64,000 nucleotides of DNA from Chitinophagaceae bacterium (GCA_016699815.1 CP065012.1:2294001-2358000); one strand, 5' to 3'. Positions 34,596 to 43,727 are shown, counted from the first letter of the stretch. Program-made: numbers and translations. Notes: generated by a model from the letters alone, not told the origin.

Positions 34596-35420
34596 ATGAA
34601 AAAATTATTACTCTTTGTTGTAGTGCTGGTTTCTGCAAATGCTATTGCTCAAAACGCAATTACGTTACAAAAGGGCCAGGCTATAAAAATCACCAATACT
34701 TCACACATGACAGCTGAGTTAGGTATGGGGATGCAAATGACCAATGATGTAACAGCAATTACAAATGCCGTTGTAAAAGATGAAAATGATGTGAACTACG
34801 TTATTTCAAGTAAGGTAACCAAGCTTGTAGTAAAAAGCGAAATGATGGGAAACGCAACCAATTACGATTCTGATAAAAAAGAAGATCAGGAAACAGAAGT
34901 GGGCAAATCACTGGCTTCTTTTGTAAACACAGAAAGTACAACCCAATTGAACAAAGCAACCGGCAAAGTAGATTCTATGAAAGTTGCAGATGTAGATGCC
35001 GAAGCACAACAAAAACTTGGCCCTTTAAGTGAAACTATGCAAAACATAAGTGGCGATGTAATGATTGCCGGAATTTACCAAGGTATACCTGCAGGTGCAA
35101 AACCTGGAGTTACATGGAGCGATACTACTAATAAAGACGGGCTTAATGCCATTAGCCATTATACTTTAAAATCGGTAGATAACGGCATTAGCACCATTGA
35201 TATGAAAGGCACAATGACCGGAGCTAAGCAAATAGAAGCACAGGGTGGTATGCAGATTGATATGACAATTGATGCCAAAAATTCAGGAACTATTTTAGTT
35301 GCTGCAAACGGCCTGGTAAAAAAACGTACCCTAAAAGTAGAAATGACCAATGAAATGAATGTTGCAGGCCAGGCAATGACAATGACAGCCACTACAGATT
35401 CTGAAAGTACTGTTGAATAA
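34596..35420 (+). CDS. Secreted protein, DUF6263-like
   Basis: This 274-residue protein has a signal peptide (MKKLLLFVVVLVSANAIA-Q). The mature part is rich in Thr, Val, Met and Asp: ITLQKGQAIKITNTSHM at the start, a STTQLNKATGKVDSM region and a middle segment GIPAGAKPGVTWSD. It resembles what I recall of DUF6263, a Bacteroidota periplasmic family of unknown role. It has its own promoter and a hairpin terminator right after the stop. Confidence 0.7.
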   Translation: MKKLLLFVVVLVSANAIAQNAITLQKGQAIKITNTSHMTAELGMGMQMTNDVTAITNAVVKDENDVNYVISSKVTKLVVKSEMMGNATNYDSDKKEDQETEVGKSLASFVNTESTTQLNKATGKVDSMKVADVDAEAQQKLGPLSETMQNISGDVMIAGIYQGIPAGAKPGVTWSDTTNKDGLNAISHYTLKSVDNGISTIDMKGTMTGAKQIEAQGGMQIDMTIDAKNSGTILVAANGLVKKRTLKVEMTNEMNVAGQAMTMTATTDSESTVE

Positions 35421-35441
35421 TTTTTTAAATAAATTTTTTTC

Positions 35442-35468
35442 AAAGCCATGAGTAATCGTGGCTTTTTT
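35442..35468 (+). terminator. Rho-independent terminator after the DUF6263-like gene
   Basis: AAAGCCATG pairs with CGTGGCTTT (9 bp including one G-T) around AGTAAT, then a T-run. It reaches the stop codon of the convergent flavoprotein gene. Confidence 0.8.
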
Positions 35469-36708
35469 ATTTATTGAAAAGCATTTTAAGATAGAATAAG
35501 GGATTGGCTAATTTTTTCCTTACATCTATTTCTGCAAACATTGCGGTAAGCAGGTTCCGTAATTCGGCGCTTTTTGCTGTTTTATTCATGAGTAAATTAA
35601 ACAACCAGGGCCTCGTGGCCAGTTTTTGTAACGTAGTGCTCATCTTTAACTCCGGCCCAAGCACACGATCAATATCTTTATTATACTGTTGTAAAAACTG
35701 CTCCGAAAAATCATTATTTTTCACCGCATTTTCTGCAACATTTGCCGCATAAAAACCAGAGTACATGGCATTGCCAATGCCTTCGCCGGTTAAAGGATCT
35801 ATAAGGCTTGCAGCATCACCAATAAGCAGGTAACGGTTGCCATACAGTTTTCTTTTTTTGCTTCCCAGCGGTAAGCCATAGCCGTCAATATTTCCATCGG
35901 GTGATGCTTCAGAAAAACGGGATTTAATTTCAGTGTCGGTATCAATAATTTCTAAAAGCAGCTTGCGTAAATTTATTTTTTTATGCTGTAAAATGCTGCT
36001 GTGCACGCCAAGGCCCACATTGGCTGCGCCGCCAGGCAAAGGAAAAATCCAAAAATATCCGGGCAATACTTTTTTTAAAAAATGCAGTTCAATAAAACCA
36101 TCTTCATTTAAGCCTTTTACATTTTTATAATAAGCTCTTATGCCTGCAATATGGTGCTGAGGTTCCATTTTAATTCCGCCGGTTACTTTGGCAAAGCGGG
36201 AATGTGCGCCATTGGCCACTATCAGCAATTGTGCCTTTATTTCTATATTTCCGGTTTCGTCGTTTAAAATATAGCCTTCCTTTGTTAAAGTATGCGAAAC
36301 AATATTGGTGTTTTCTAAAAAAGTAATTTTTGGTTGCAGCCGCAATTCGTTGGCAAGAAAATGATCAAAATCAAAGCGCCGGCTAACAAAACCCCGTGGG
36401 TTATGTAAATTATTTTTATAGTTTAAGGAAAAAGGGATAGGAACCGACCGCCTGTTGGGAGAAGTAAAAATAATGCCGAAGCTATTATTTTTATAAGGCT
36501 GTTGCTGAAATTTTTTGATGATGGATGGATCTATTTTATCCAGTATGGCCGCAACTTTTCCACTAAGCCCATCCCCGCAAATTTTATCACGGGGAAAAGT
36601 TGCTTTATCGGCAACAATACATTCTATACCCAGCTTAGCCAGTTGCAATGCGGCAGTAACGCCACCCGGGCCGGCGCCAATAATGCATATTTTTGTTTGA
36701 TAAACCAA
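35467..36708 (-). CDS. Geranylgeranyl-reductase-family FAD-dependent oxidoreductase
   Basis: This 413-residue flavoprotein has an N-terminal Rossmann motif IGAGPGGVTAALQLA (about residues 9-23), VADKATFPRDKICGDGLSG with the family's PRxKxCG signature, and the second FAD motif LLIGDAASLIDPLTGEGIG. Relatives saturate isoprenoid double bonds or hydroxylate quinone-like and polyene products. The substrate here cannot be told from sequence. It ends 12-18 bases before a likely transcript partner, rpe, on the same strand. Confidence 0.85.
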   Translation of the reverse strand: MVYQTKICIIGAGPGGVTAALQLAKLGIECIVADKATFPRDKICGDGLSGKVAAILDKIDPSIIKKFQQQPYKNNSFGIIFTSPNRRSVPIPFSLNYKNNLHNPRGFVSRRFDFDHFLANELRLQPKITFLENTNIVSHTLTKEGYILNDETGNIEIKAQLLIVANGAHSRFAKVTGGIKMEPQHHIAGIRAYYKNVKGLNEDGFIELHFLKKVLPGYFWIFPLPGGAANVGLGVHSSILQHKKINLRKLLLEIIDTDTEIKSRFSEASPDGNIDGYGLPLGSKKRKLYGNRYLLIGDAASLIDPLTGEGIGNAMYSGFYAANVAENAVKNNDFSEQFLQQYNKDIDRVLGPELKMSTTLQKLATRPWLFNLLMNKTAKSAELRNLLTAMFAEIDVRKKLANPLFYLKMLFNK

Positions 36709-36726
36709 GTATAAAGGAGCAGGGTT

Positions 36727-37374
36727 TTAAATATCTTTTAATGCTGAAATGGTAGCAACAGGGTCTGCAGATTTAAAAACGGTATTGCCTGCAACCAACA
36801 CATCGGCACCTGCATCAATAATAGCCCTTGCATTTTGTAAGGTTACGCCACCGTCAATTTCAATTTTTACTTTTAAACCCTTTTCGGTTATCATGGCTTT
36901 TAATTCCCTGGTTTTTTGCAAGGTATGTTCTATAAACGACTGTCCTCCAAAACCAGGGTTTACACTCATCATGCAAACCAAATCTATATCGGCCAATATA
37001 TCTTTTAAAGCTTCAACAGGTGTATGTGGGTTAATGGCAACACCACAGTGCATTCCCAATGATTTTATTTGCTGTATATTTCTGTGCAGGTGCCTGCATG
37101 CTTCAATATGCACCGTTAAATTATCTGCACCGGCTTTTTTAAAAGCTTCTGCAAATTTTTCCGGCTCTTCAATCATTAAATGTACATCACAATATTTAGT
37201 GGTGGCTTTTCTAAAAAACTCCACCAGCATTGGGCCAAAGCTGATGTTGGGTACAAACCTGCCGTCCATCACATCTAAATGATACCAGTCTGCTCGGCTG
37301 TTATTGAGCATGTTGCAGTCCTGTTGCAGGTTTAAAAAATTTGCCGACAATAAAGAAGGTGCTATAATGGCCAT
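36727..37374 (-). CDS. rpe: Ribulose-phosphate 3-epimerase
   Basis: Rpe interconverts ribulose-5-phosphate and xylulose-5-phosphate in the pentose phosphate pathway. The 215-residue TIM-barrel protein has all family motifs: APSLLSANF, HLDVMDGRFVPNISFGP, VHLMIEEPE, MSVNPGFGGQSFI, IEIDGGV and a phosphate loop near GADVLVAGNTVFKSADP. It lies 15 bases downstream of the TPR lipoprotein gene and 18 bases upstream of the flavoprotein gene, so the three probably share a transcript. Confidence 0.96.
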   Translation of the reverse strand: MAIIAPSLLSANFLNLQQDCNMLNNSRADWYHLDVMDGRFVPNISFGPMLVEFFRKATTKYCDVHLMIEEPEKFAEAFKKAGADNLTVHIEACRHLHRNIQQIKSLGMHCGVAINPHTPVEALKDILADIDLVCMMSVNPGFGGQSFIEHTLQKTRELKAMITEKGLKVKIEIDGGVTLQNARAIIDAGADVLVAGNTVFKSADPVATISALKDI

Positions 37375-37389
37375 GGTAATTATTTAAGA

Positions 37390-38184
37390 TTAATGTTTAA
37401 TGCCCAGTTTTGCCAATGCATCTTTGGCTTCAATATAATCCGGTGCGTAAATTAATGCAGTTTCGTAACTTTCTATGGCTTCTTCTTTTTTTCCGAGTTT
37501 TTCAAAGTTAAGGCCCATATAATAATAACCTTCTTCATACCGGTTATTAAGTTTTACCGCTTTTTGTAACACCTGTAAAGCATCGGTATATTTTTGTAAA
37601 TCGTAAAGCGCTATGGCTTTTTCCCGGTAGGCTTCCATAAAGCCATAGTCGGTAGCAAGCGCCTTATCAAAAAAGCCAATAGCTTTTTCTTTTTGATGGG
37701 TAGCGCTAAAGTAAAGGCCTTTTATAAAAAATGCTTCCCGGTTGGCATTGGCTTTGTTACCAATGAGCAAAGCATCGGCCATGGTGAGTGCATTTTCATT
37801 TTTTGTTTGGGCATAAAGCGTACCTAATGAAATTACATATACCGGTTCCGGAAAAATGGAAATTGCTTTTTCAAATGCCTGGATAGCCGTAGCCGTATCT
37901 CCGTTTTCATAACTCAATATGGCTTTAATATCCCAAAGCCTGGCTATGCTGCTATCTTTTTGCAAAGCCTGATTTATTGTTTTTACCGCTTCGTCATAAT
38001 TGCCGCCCTCCCGGTAATATTGAACCAGGTTTTCCATCAAAATAAGGCTGTCTGGGTATTTTATTATTTCTGCTTTTAATTTTTCTTCCTGAGTGGTTAC
38101 TGTGCTGCCTGGGATATCATTTTGCTTTTTGTTATTACAGGAAACAACAAATACAGTAAAACCCCAAATCAAAATCCTTTTCAT
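37390..38184 (-). CDS. TPR-repeat lipoprotein
   Basis: A predicted lipoprotein of 264 residues: a signal from MKRILIWGFTVFVVS with lipobox Cys at residue 16, followed by at least five tetratricopeptide repeats. Examples are NYDEAVKTINQALQKD, DTATAIQAFEKAISIFP and KKEEAIESYETALIYAP. The frame extends upstream to 38220, but the -7 element TACTTTTG lies 4 bases before ATG 38184, and the signal peptide begins there. It is likely a periplasmic scaffold or assembly factor at the membrane. The partner is unknown. It heads a transcript with rpe. Confidence 0.85.
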   Translation of the reverse strand: MKRILIWGFTVFVVSCNNKKQNDIPGSTVTTQEEKLKAEIIKYPDSLILMENLVQYYREGGNYDEAVKTINQALQKDSSIARLWDIKAILSYENGDTATAIQAFEKAISIFPEPVYVISLGTLYAQTKNENALTMADALLIGNKANANREAFFIKGLYFSATHQKEKAIGFFDKALATDYGFMEAYREKAIALYDLQKYTDALQVLQKAVKLNNRYEEGYYYMGLNFEKLGKKEEAIESYETALIYAPDYIEAKDALAKLGIKH

Positions 38185-38188
38185 ATTG

Positions 38189-38196
38189 CAAAAGTA
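38189..38196 (-). promoter_or_regulatory. Bacteroidota -7 element (TACTTTTG) 4 bases before the TPR lipoprotein ATG
   Basis: This is an exact TAnnTTTG match on the minus strand. With the usual 5-7 base distance to the transcription start, the transcript would begin at or next to the start codon. Confidence 0.5.
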
Positions 38197-38250
38197 ATGG
38201 TTAACTGCAGTACATGACAATTTGCTGACAATACTATTTTTTATTAGGCC

Positions 38251-38258
38251 TAACTTTG
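38251..38258 (+). promoter_or_regulatory. Bacteroidota -7 element (TAACTTTG) for the TolB-like gene
   Basis: This is an exact TAnnTTTG match 16 bases before ATG 38275, giving a leader of about 10 bases. It is divergent from the TPR-lipoprotein promoter. Confidence 0.5.
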
Positions 38259-38274
38259 CAAAAATTATTTTTTG

Positions 38275-39351
38275 ATGAGATACAGTTTTATTTTATTGGT
38301 GATTTTATTTTTTGGGCAAAACACACTAAAAGCCCAGCCCTTAAACGATTCCATACATTTTAACGGCGAAAGCCATTTTGCCAACATACGCCAGCTTACT
38401 TTTGGCGGCGATAATGCCGAAGCTTATTTTAGCTATGATGGTAAGTATTTAATTTATCAATACACCAACCAGGCAAAAGGTATTAATTGCGACCAGATTT
38501 GGATGGGAAAAATTCCCCAAGAACCTAATGAAACCTTTAACCCAAAACTGGTGAGTACAGGCACCGGCCGCACAACCTGCGCTTTTTTTTACCCCGATGG
38601 CAAGCACATTATTTATGCTTCTACCCATTTAAACAGTAAGGAATGCCCGCCGGTTCCCGATAGGAAAAAATATGGCAACAAATATATTTGGCCCATTTAT
38701 GAAAGTTTTGATTTATTTAAAGCCGATACCAATGGCAAAATCATAAAGCAGCTTACCAAAACTAAAGGCTACGATGCCGAAGCCACCATTTCTCCCAAGG
38801 GTGATAAAATTGTATTTACCAGTATGCGTGACGGTGATTTGGAATTATATACTATGGACATAAATGGTAAAAATGTAAAAAGGATCACTCATGCTTTAGG
38901 TTATGATGGCGGTGCATGGTTTAGCCCTGATGGAAGTAAAATTATTTGGCGTGCCAGCAGGCCTGCTGTAGAAGCAGATATTAAAGAGTATAAAGAATTA
39001 CTTGCGCAAAATCTTGTAGCACCTACCAATATGGAAGTATGGATTGCCAATGCCGATGGCTCCAACCCACAAATGCTCACCAATTTGGAAAAAGCAAACT
39101 GGGCTCCCAATTTTATGCCCGATGGAAAACGCTTTATTTTTTGCAGTAACCATGAGTATAAAAGGGGTTTCCCTTTTAATATGTATATGGCCGATGCCAA
39201 TGGAGGAAATATTACCAAGATATCGAGGGATAAAGGTTTTGATGCTTTCCCTATGTTTAGCCCCGATGGTAAGAAAATTGTTTTTTGCAGCAACCGCAAT
39301 AATGGCGGCACAAGAGATACTAATATTTTTATAGCCGATTGGGTAGAATAA
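38275..39351 (+). CDS. Exported TolB-like beta-propeller protein
   Basis: This 358-residue protein has a signal peptide (MRYSFILLVILFFGQNTLKA-Q) and at least five WD40-like/TolB propeller repeats. Each has the form F-SPDGKKI-F-S-R-G-EL: for example SYDGKYLIYQ, SPKGDKIVFTS, SPDGSKIIWRAS, MPDGKRFIFCS and SPDGKKIVFCSNR. No catalytic domain is fused to it. Such propellers bind other envelope proteins or ligands. A TTG codon directly precedes the ATG, which I take as the start. Confidence 0.85.
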   Translation: MRYSFILLVILFFGQNTLKAQPLNDSIHFNGESHFANIRQLTFGGDNAEAYFSYDGKYLIYQYTNQAKGINCDQIWMGKIPQEPNETFNPKLVSTGTGRTTCAFFYPDGKHIIYASTHLNSKECPPVPDRKKYGNKYIWPIYESFDLFKADTNGKIIKQLTKTKGYDAEATISPKGDKIVFTSMRDGDLELYTMDINGKNVKRITHALGYDGGAWFSPDGSKIIWRASRPAVEADIKEYKELLAQNLVAPTNMEVWIANADGSNPQMLTNLEKANWAPNFMPDGKRFIFCSNHEYKRGFPFNMYMADANGGNITKISRDKGFDAFPMFSPDGKKIVFCSNRNNGGTRDTNIFIADWVE

Positions 39352-39384
39352 TTTCAGGCAAAATTTTTAATAATTATGAAGCGT

Positions 39385-39417
39385 AAAAAAAGGTTGACAG
39401 GATTTCCGGTCAACCTT
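39385..39417 (-). terminator. Rho-independent terminator of etfBA
   Basis: A 9-bp stem (AAGGTTGAC / GTCAACCTT) lies between two convergent genes. On the minus strand it is followed by seven T, so it chiefly ends the etfBA transcript. It may also serve the plus-strand propeller gene. Confidence 0.8.
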
Positions 39418-39439
39418 ATAAATTTATTTAATACAGTAT

Positions 39440-40405
39440 TTATTTTATGCCTTTTATTTTTTTTACCGCTTCGGTAATTTTTGGCACAACTTCAAATGCA
39501 TCTCCAACAATGCCATAATCTGCAGCTTTAAAAAATGGCGCTTCAGGATCTTTATTTATCACTACAATAACTTTGCTGCGGTTTACGCCAGCTAAATGTT
39601 GTATAGCCCCCGAAATACCAATTGCAATATATAAATTGGGCGCTATTGCAAGCCCGGTTTGACCTACGTGTTCGTGGTGTGGCCTCCAGTTTACATCACT
39701 CACAGGCCTGCTGCATGCAGTAGCTGCACCTAATGCCTTAGCAAGGTCGGTTACCAGTCCCCAGTTTTCGGGGCCTTTCAATCCACGGCCACCGCTTACC
39801 ACAAGTTCTGCTTCGCTTAATGATATTTCCCCTTCAATTTTGCTGGTACTTAGAACTTCCACTTTTGGTGCTTCTACCGTAATGTTTAAAGCAGCAATTT
39901 CTGCGGTACCGCCTGTTGCATGTACACCAAATGAGTTGGGGTTTAATGCAATAATTTTTTTTGCCGTGGCAATACTGATATGTGCAAAAGCTTTTCCGCT
40001 AAAAACACTTTTCTTTACCACAAAACCATTTGAAATATCCGGCAATGCAACGGCGCCGGATACTAACCCGGCTTTAAGTTTTACGCTCAGCCTTGGCGCT
40101 ACTGCTATTCCTACGGAGTTTTTACTAAATATTATTATTTCGGCGTCTGTAGTTGATACAACCTGTGCTAATGCATGGGTATAGGCCTGCGAATCTAATG
40201 TGTCTAATACCGGGTTGCTTACGGTGTTTACTTTTTTAATGCCATAATTGCCGAGCTGCTCAAGCCCTGATGGGGCCGTACCCAGTACCACGGCTTCGGC
40301 AGTAGTAGAAAGCTGCCCGGCAAGCTGAGATGCATAAGATGCGGTTTCAAATGAAGACTTTTTTATTGTGCCTTCTGCATGATCTATAAATACTAATATG
40401 CTCAT
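39440..40405 (-). CDS. etfA: Electron transfer flavoprotein alpha subunit
   Basis: EtfA pairs with EtfB to carry electrons from acyl-CoA and similar dehydrogenases to the quinone pool. The 321-residue protein has an N-terminal ETF domain and the C-terminal FAD-binding domain with VVSGGRGLKGPENW, LGAATACSRPVSDVNW, HVGQTG, YIAIGISGAIQHLAG and VVINKDPEAPFF. This last set is the EtfA signature. It lies 39 bases downstream of etfB on the same strand. Confidence 0.96.
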   Translation of the reverse strand: MSILVFIDHAEGTIKKSSFETASYASQLAGQLSTTAEAVVLGTAPSGLEQLGNYGIKKVNTVSNPVLDTLDSQAYTHALAQVVSTTDAEIIIFSKNSVGIAVAPRLSVKLKAGLVSGAVALPDISNGFVVKKSVFSGKAFAHISIATAKKIIALNPNSFGVHATGGTAEIAALNITVEAPKVEVLSTSKIEGEISLSEAELVVSGGRGLKGPENWGLVTDLAKALGAATACSRPVSDVNWRPHHEHVGQTGLAIAPNLYIAIGISGAIQHLAGVNRSKVIVVINKDPEAPFFKAADYGIVGDAFEVVPKITEAVKKIKGIK

Positions 40406-40444
40406 AACGAATTTTTGCTTTTATAAATTTTTTAAAATACCAGG

Positions 40445-41188
40445 TTAAATAACCCTTGCTTCTTCGTGCAATAACTTTACTAATTCTTCAGGGGTATCGG
40501 GGCTTACTAATTTTACACCTTGCTTGGCCGGAGGCAATTCAAATGAAACAATGTTGGTTAAGCTGTCGGCAGCAATGGGTTCCATTACTTTAAGCGGTTT
40601 GGTTCTTGCGCCCATAATACCTTTCATATTGGGTATGCGTTGTTCTGCCATACCTTGCTGTGCGCTGAAAATTGCCGGTAAGGCAACTGTGTCTTTTTCT
40701 TCGCCTCCTTCAATTTCACGGGTAACAATAGCACTGGCATTCTGTAAATCGAATTTGGTAACATTGGAGATGAAGGGAACATTAAGTAATTCCGCAATCA
40801 TACCTCCTAAAGAAGATCCATTATAATCAATGGTTTCTTTACCAGTAAAAATAATATCATAACCGCCGCTTTTGGCTATTTCGGCTATTTGAGTAGCAAT
40901 GTAATAGGTATCTGTATTGACGCTGTTTATCCTTATGGCTTCATCTCCGCCAAGTGCCAATGCTTTACGGATTATAGGATCGTTATCGGCTTCGCCAACA
41001 TTTATTAAATGTAATACCGCTGATGGATCTGCTTCTTTAATTTCAATGGCTCTTACCAGGGCATACCATTCATCATAAGGATTGATGATCCATTGAACGC
41101 CATCGGCAGCAAATTTCGTATTGTTATCCGTGAACGCTATTTTTGCCGTAGTATCAGGCGTTTTACTGATACAAACTAAGATTTTCAT
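40445..41188 (-). CDS. etfB: Electron transfer flavoprotein beta subunit
   Basis: EtfB holds AMP and docks with acyl-CoA dehydrogenases. The 247-residue protein has the KILVCISKTPDT N-terminus, INPYDEWYALVRAIEIKE, FTGKETIDYNGSSLGGMIAE and the REIEGGEEKDTVALPAIF region followed by PNMKGIMGARTKPL. Two TAnnTTTG elements lie about 60-80 bases upstream. It is the first gene of a two-gene transcript with etfA. Confidence 0.95.
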   Translation of the reverse strand: MKILVCISKTPDTTAKIAFTDNNTKFAADGVQWIINPYDEWYALVRAIEIKEADPSAVLHLINVGEADNDPIIRKALALGGDEAIRINSVNTDTYYIATQIAEIAKSGGYDIIFTGKETIDYNGSSLGGMIAELLNVPFISNVTKFDLQNASAIVTREIEGGEEKDTVALPAIFSAQQGMAEQRIPNMKGIMGARTKPLKVMEPIAADSLTNIVSFELPPAKQGVKLVSPDTPEELVKLLHEEARVI

Positions 41189-41246
41189 GAAAAAAATATT
41201 TTGCCCTCAGGCAGGTTAAAAAAATGGTTGTTTATGCAACTAAATG

Positions 41247-41270
41247 CAAATATAATGTTTTGCAAAGATA
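41247..41270 (-). promoter_or_regulatory. Two candidate -7 elements for etfBA
   Basis: On the minus strand TATCTTTG (41270-41263) and TATATTTG (41254-41247) both match TAnnTTTG. Either could start the etfBA transcript, with a leader of about 50-70 bases. Confidence 0.4.
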
Positions 41271-41293
41271 CCGGGTAACAATCCTATAAAAAA

Positions 41294-41608
41294 ATGATGG
41301 ACAGGATAGAAAAATTGAAAGAATTTTTAAAAACTAACGCTACAGATAGTTTTTTACAACATGCGCTGGCATTGGAATATATTAAATTGGGCGAAGATAA
41401 TTTAGCCAAAGGCCTATTTGAGCGCATTTTGTTATATGAACCGGCATATATTGGTTCTTATTACCACCTGGCAAAATTGCTGGAAAGGCAGCAGGATTAT
41501 GAGGGAGCCATTAAAATTTATAAAAAGGGTATGGTAGAAAGTAAAAAAGCCGGCGATAACCATGCTTATAGTGAATTACAAATGGCATTAGAAGAAATTA
41601 CGGATTAA
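41294..41608 (+). CDS. Small cytoplasmic TPR protein
   Basis: This 104-residue protein has no signal peptide. It has two to three TPR-like helical pairs (SFLQHALALEYIKLGEDNLA, SYYHLAKLLERQQDYEGAI, then KAGDNHAYSELQMALEEI). It is probably an adaptor for protein-protein contact. tilS begins 39 bases downstream from its ATG on the same strand, so the two may be co-transcribed. Function unknown. Confidence 0.75.
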   Translation: MMDRIEKLKEFLKTNATDSFLQHALALEYIKLGEDNLAKGLFERILLYEPAYIGSYYHLAKLLERQQDYEGAIKIYKKGMVESKKAGDNHAYSELQMALEEITD

Positions 41609-41647
41609 ATAATATTTTTTATTAATTGCCGGTTGGCAAATTTAAAT

Positions 41648-42982
41648 ATGCTTCAGTCTTTTCAGCATTATATTGAAAGCAACCATCTTTTTTTGAAAAA
41701 AGATAAACTGCTGGTAGCTGTAAGTGGTGGCGTGGATAGTATTGTGCTTTGTGATTTGTTGCAAAAATGCGGTTATACTTTTGCAATAGCACATTGTAAT
41801 TTTCAATTAAGAAAGGAAGAGAGTGATGGCGACGAAGTTTTTGTAAAGCTAATTGCGGAAAGGTTTCAAAGACAATTTTTTATTAAAAAATTTGATACCA
41901 ACCTTTACGCTGAAGCTAATAAAGTGTCTACACAGGTTGCAGCCCGTGAATTGCGCTATCAATGGTTTGCCCAATTAATTGAAAGAGGCGAAGCAAATAT
42001 GCTTTTAACAGCCCATCATGCAAGCGATAATATAGAAACCCTGCTGATGAACTTTTTTAAAGGAACAGGAATTAAAGGCTTACAGGGGATTTTGCCCAAA
42101 ACAAAAAATAAAATCACTATTGTAAGGCCGTTCCTTTTTGCCCAAAAAGCAGCCCTTTTGCACTATGCCAAAGAAAACAAGCTGCCCTTTAGGGAAGATT
42201 CATCCAACGCATCAGATAAATACACCCGTAATTATTTTCGCAATAAATTGCTGCCTGCTATACAAAGAGTATATCCCGGTGCAGAGGCCAACCTGTTGCA
42301 TAATTTGCAACGTTTTAATGACGTTGCCATTTTATACAACATGCAAATTGAAGAAATAAAGAGAAAATTAATTACGGTAAATAACGAAGAAACCCATATA
42401 CCCGTTTTAAGATTGCTGAAAACACCTGCAATGCCTACTGTGCTTTTTGAAATTGTAAAAAACTATGGGTTTGCCGCCACACAATTGCCAGAAATAATAA
42501 AGTTGCTAGATGCAGAAAGTGGTAAGTTTATTTCAAACGAAAGATACCGCATTTTAAAAAATCGCAAATGGCTCATCATTTCTCAACTCAGCAATGCTTC
42601 AGCGGTTTATATTATAAATGAAGGCGATAGCGAATTATTTTTAGAAGATAAAGTATTGCACATTACTATTCAGGAGCTAAAAGGCGAAATAAACCAATCA
42701 CCCGATTTTGCTTTTTTGGATAAAAAGGAAATTGATTTTCCTTTGATATTACGCAAGTGGAAGCAGGGCGATTATTTTTACCCATTAGGTATGTCCAAAA
42801 AGAAAAAACTTTCCCGTTTTTTTGTGGATAATAAATTGTCGCTGTTGCAAAAAGAAAATACCTGGGTGCTGGAGTCCAATAAAAAAATCATTTGGGTGCT
42901 GGGTATGCGCATTGACAACAGGTTTAAAATTACCGGTGCCACAAAACAGGTTTTGCGCCTAAAATTGCAGCACAGCAGCTAA
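41648..42982 (+). CDS. tilS: tRNA(Ile)-lysidine synthase
   Basis: TilS modifies C34 of tRNA(Ile2) to lysidine so it reads AUA. The N-terminal PP-loop SGGVDSIVL is preceded by DKLLVAV, and the HHASDNIETLLMNFFKGTGIKGLQG and RKEESDGDE regions belong to the family. RPFLFAQKAAL and the C-terminal TilS domain (LRKWKQGDYFYPLGMSKKKKLSRFF) are present. A TTG at 41633 would add five residues; I prefer ATG 41648 (444 residues). Its 3' end overlaps the convergent PAP2 gene by 24 bases. Confidence 0.94.
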   Translation: MLQSFQHYIESNHLFLKKDKLLVAVSGGVDSIVLCDLLQKCGYTFAIAHCNFQLRKEESDGDEVFVKLIAERFQRQFFIKKFDTNLYAEANKVSTQVAARELRYQWFAQLIERGEANMLLTAHHASDNIETLLMNFFKGTGIKGLQGILPKTKNKITIVRPFLFAQKAALLHYAKENKLPFREDSSNASDKYTRNYFRNKLLPAIQRVYPGAEANLLHNLQRFNDVAILYNMQIEEIKRKLITVNNEETHIPVLRLLKTPAMPTVLFEIVKNYGFAATQLPEIIKLLDAESGKFISNERYRILKNRKWLIISQLSNASAVYIINEGDSELFLEDKVLHITIQELKGEINQSPDFAFLDKKEIDFPLILRKWKQGDYFYPLGMSKKKKLSRFFVDNKLSLLQKENTWVLESNKKIIWVLGMRIDNRFKITGATKQVLRLKLQHSS

Positions 42983-43717
42983 ACCATAACTATCACTTTG
43001 ATAATAGGGCAGCACCATTGCCTGTGTTTTACGTTTATTTTTTTTCAGCGCTTTATTTATTTTAGGAAAAAGCCAGTATGCTGCTTCTGTGGATAATATG
43101 CCAATACCTGCGCCTGCACATACATCGCCAAACCAATGTTTATTATTAGCCATTCGGTTGGCAGCGGTAAAAAGGGCAATGGGAAATGTGGAAATAGCAA
43201 GCCAAAAATTATTGTTTTGGTATTCCCGGTAAAAAAAATGTGCCGCTGAAAATGATAAGGCTGCATGCCCGGATGGAAACGATAAGAAATTACTGCTATC
43301 CGGCCTCATTTCTTTAATACTGTGTTTTAAAGAATATACCAATACTGATGTGATTGCCTGTGCCGTAAAATAAATGATTGACCTGTCCCGGATATTATGC
43401 TCGCCTTTAACTCCTGCTAAGTTTAAGCTGTAAACTAATGCTGCTGGCGCAAAGCGGGCGATATTCACCGGTTTAAAAAATGTGGAAAAACTTGTTTTTG
43501 GTTCATCATAAATGCTTGTGTTGTTGCAACCATTTAAGCATTTTTCTTTAGTAATAAATCCAAAACTTATTAATGCAGCAGGTAAAATAAGTTTTTTGTA
43601 GCTCAACTGGTAAGCACTCTTAGGCCGGGTAATTAAGCTGTCAGCTTTCAACTGTGCAAAACCGGTAATTTGCAAAAAAAGAAAAGTGGAACATACAACA
43701 AAAAATTTGCTTACCAT
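42959..43717 (-). CDS. PAP2-family (type 2 phosphatidic acid) phosphatase
   Basis: This 252-residue protein has a signal peptide (MVSKFFVVCSTFLFLQITGFA). The PAP2 active-site motifs are in order: KEMRPDSS, SFPSGHAA and NRMANNKHWFGDV, with the catalytic His in the last. It is probably a periplasmic-side lipid or polyprenyl-phosphate phosphatase. The frame extends to a TTG at 43738 inside the rhomboid gene, but ATG 43717 begins the signal peptide. The tail overlaps tilS by 24 bases on the opposite strand. Confidence 0.88.
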   Translation of the reverse strand: MVSKFFVVCSTFLFLQITGFAQLKADSLITRPKSAYQLSYKKLILPAALISFGFITKEKCLNGCNNTSIYDEPKTSFSTFFKPVNIARFAPAALVYSLNLAGVKGEHNIRDRSIIYFTAQAITSVLVYSLKHSIKEMRPDSSNFLSFPSGHAALSFSAAHFFYREYQNNNFWLAISTFPIALFTAANRMANNKHWFGDVCAGAGIGILSTEAAYWLFPKINKALKKNKRKTQAMVLPYYQSDSYGLAAVLQF

Positions 43718-43727
43718 GCTTAATTGT

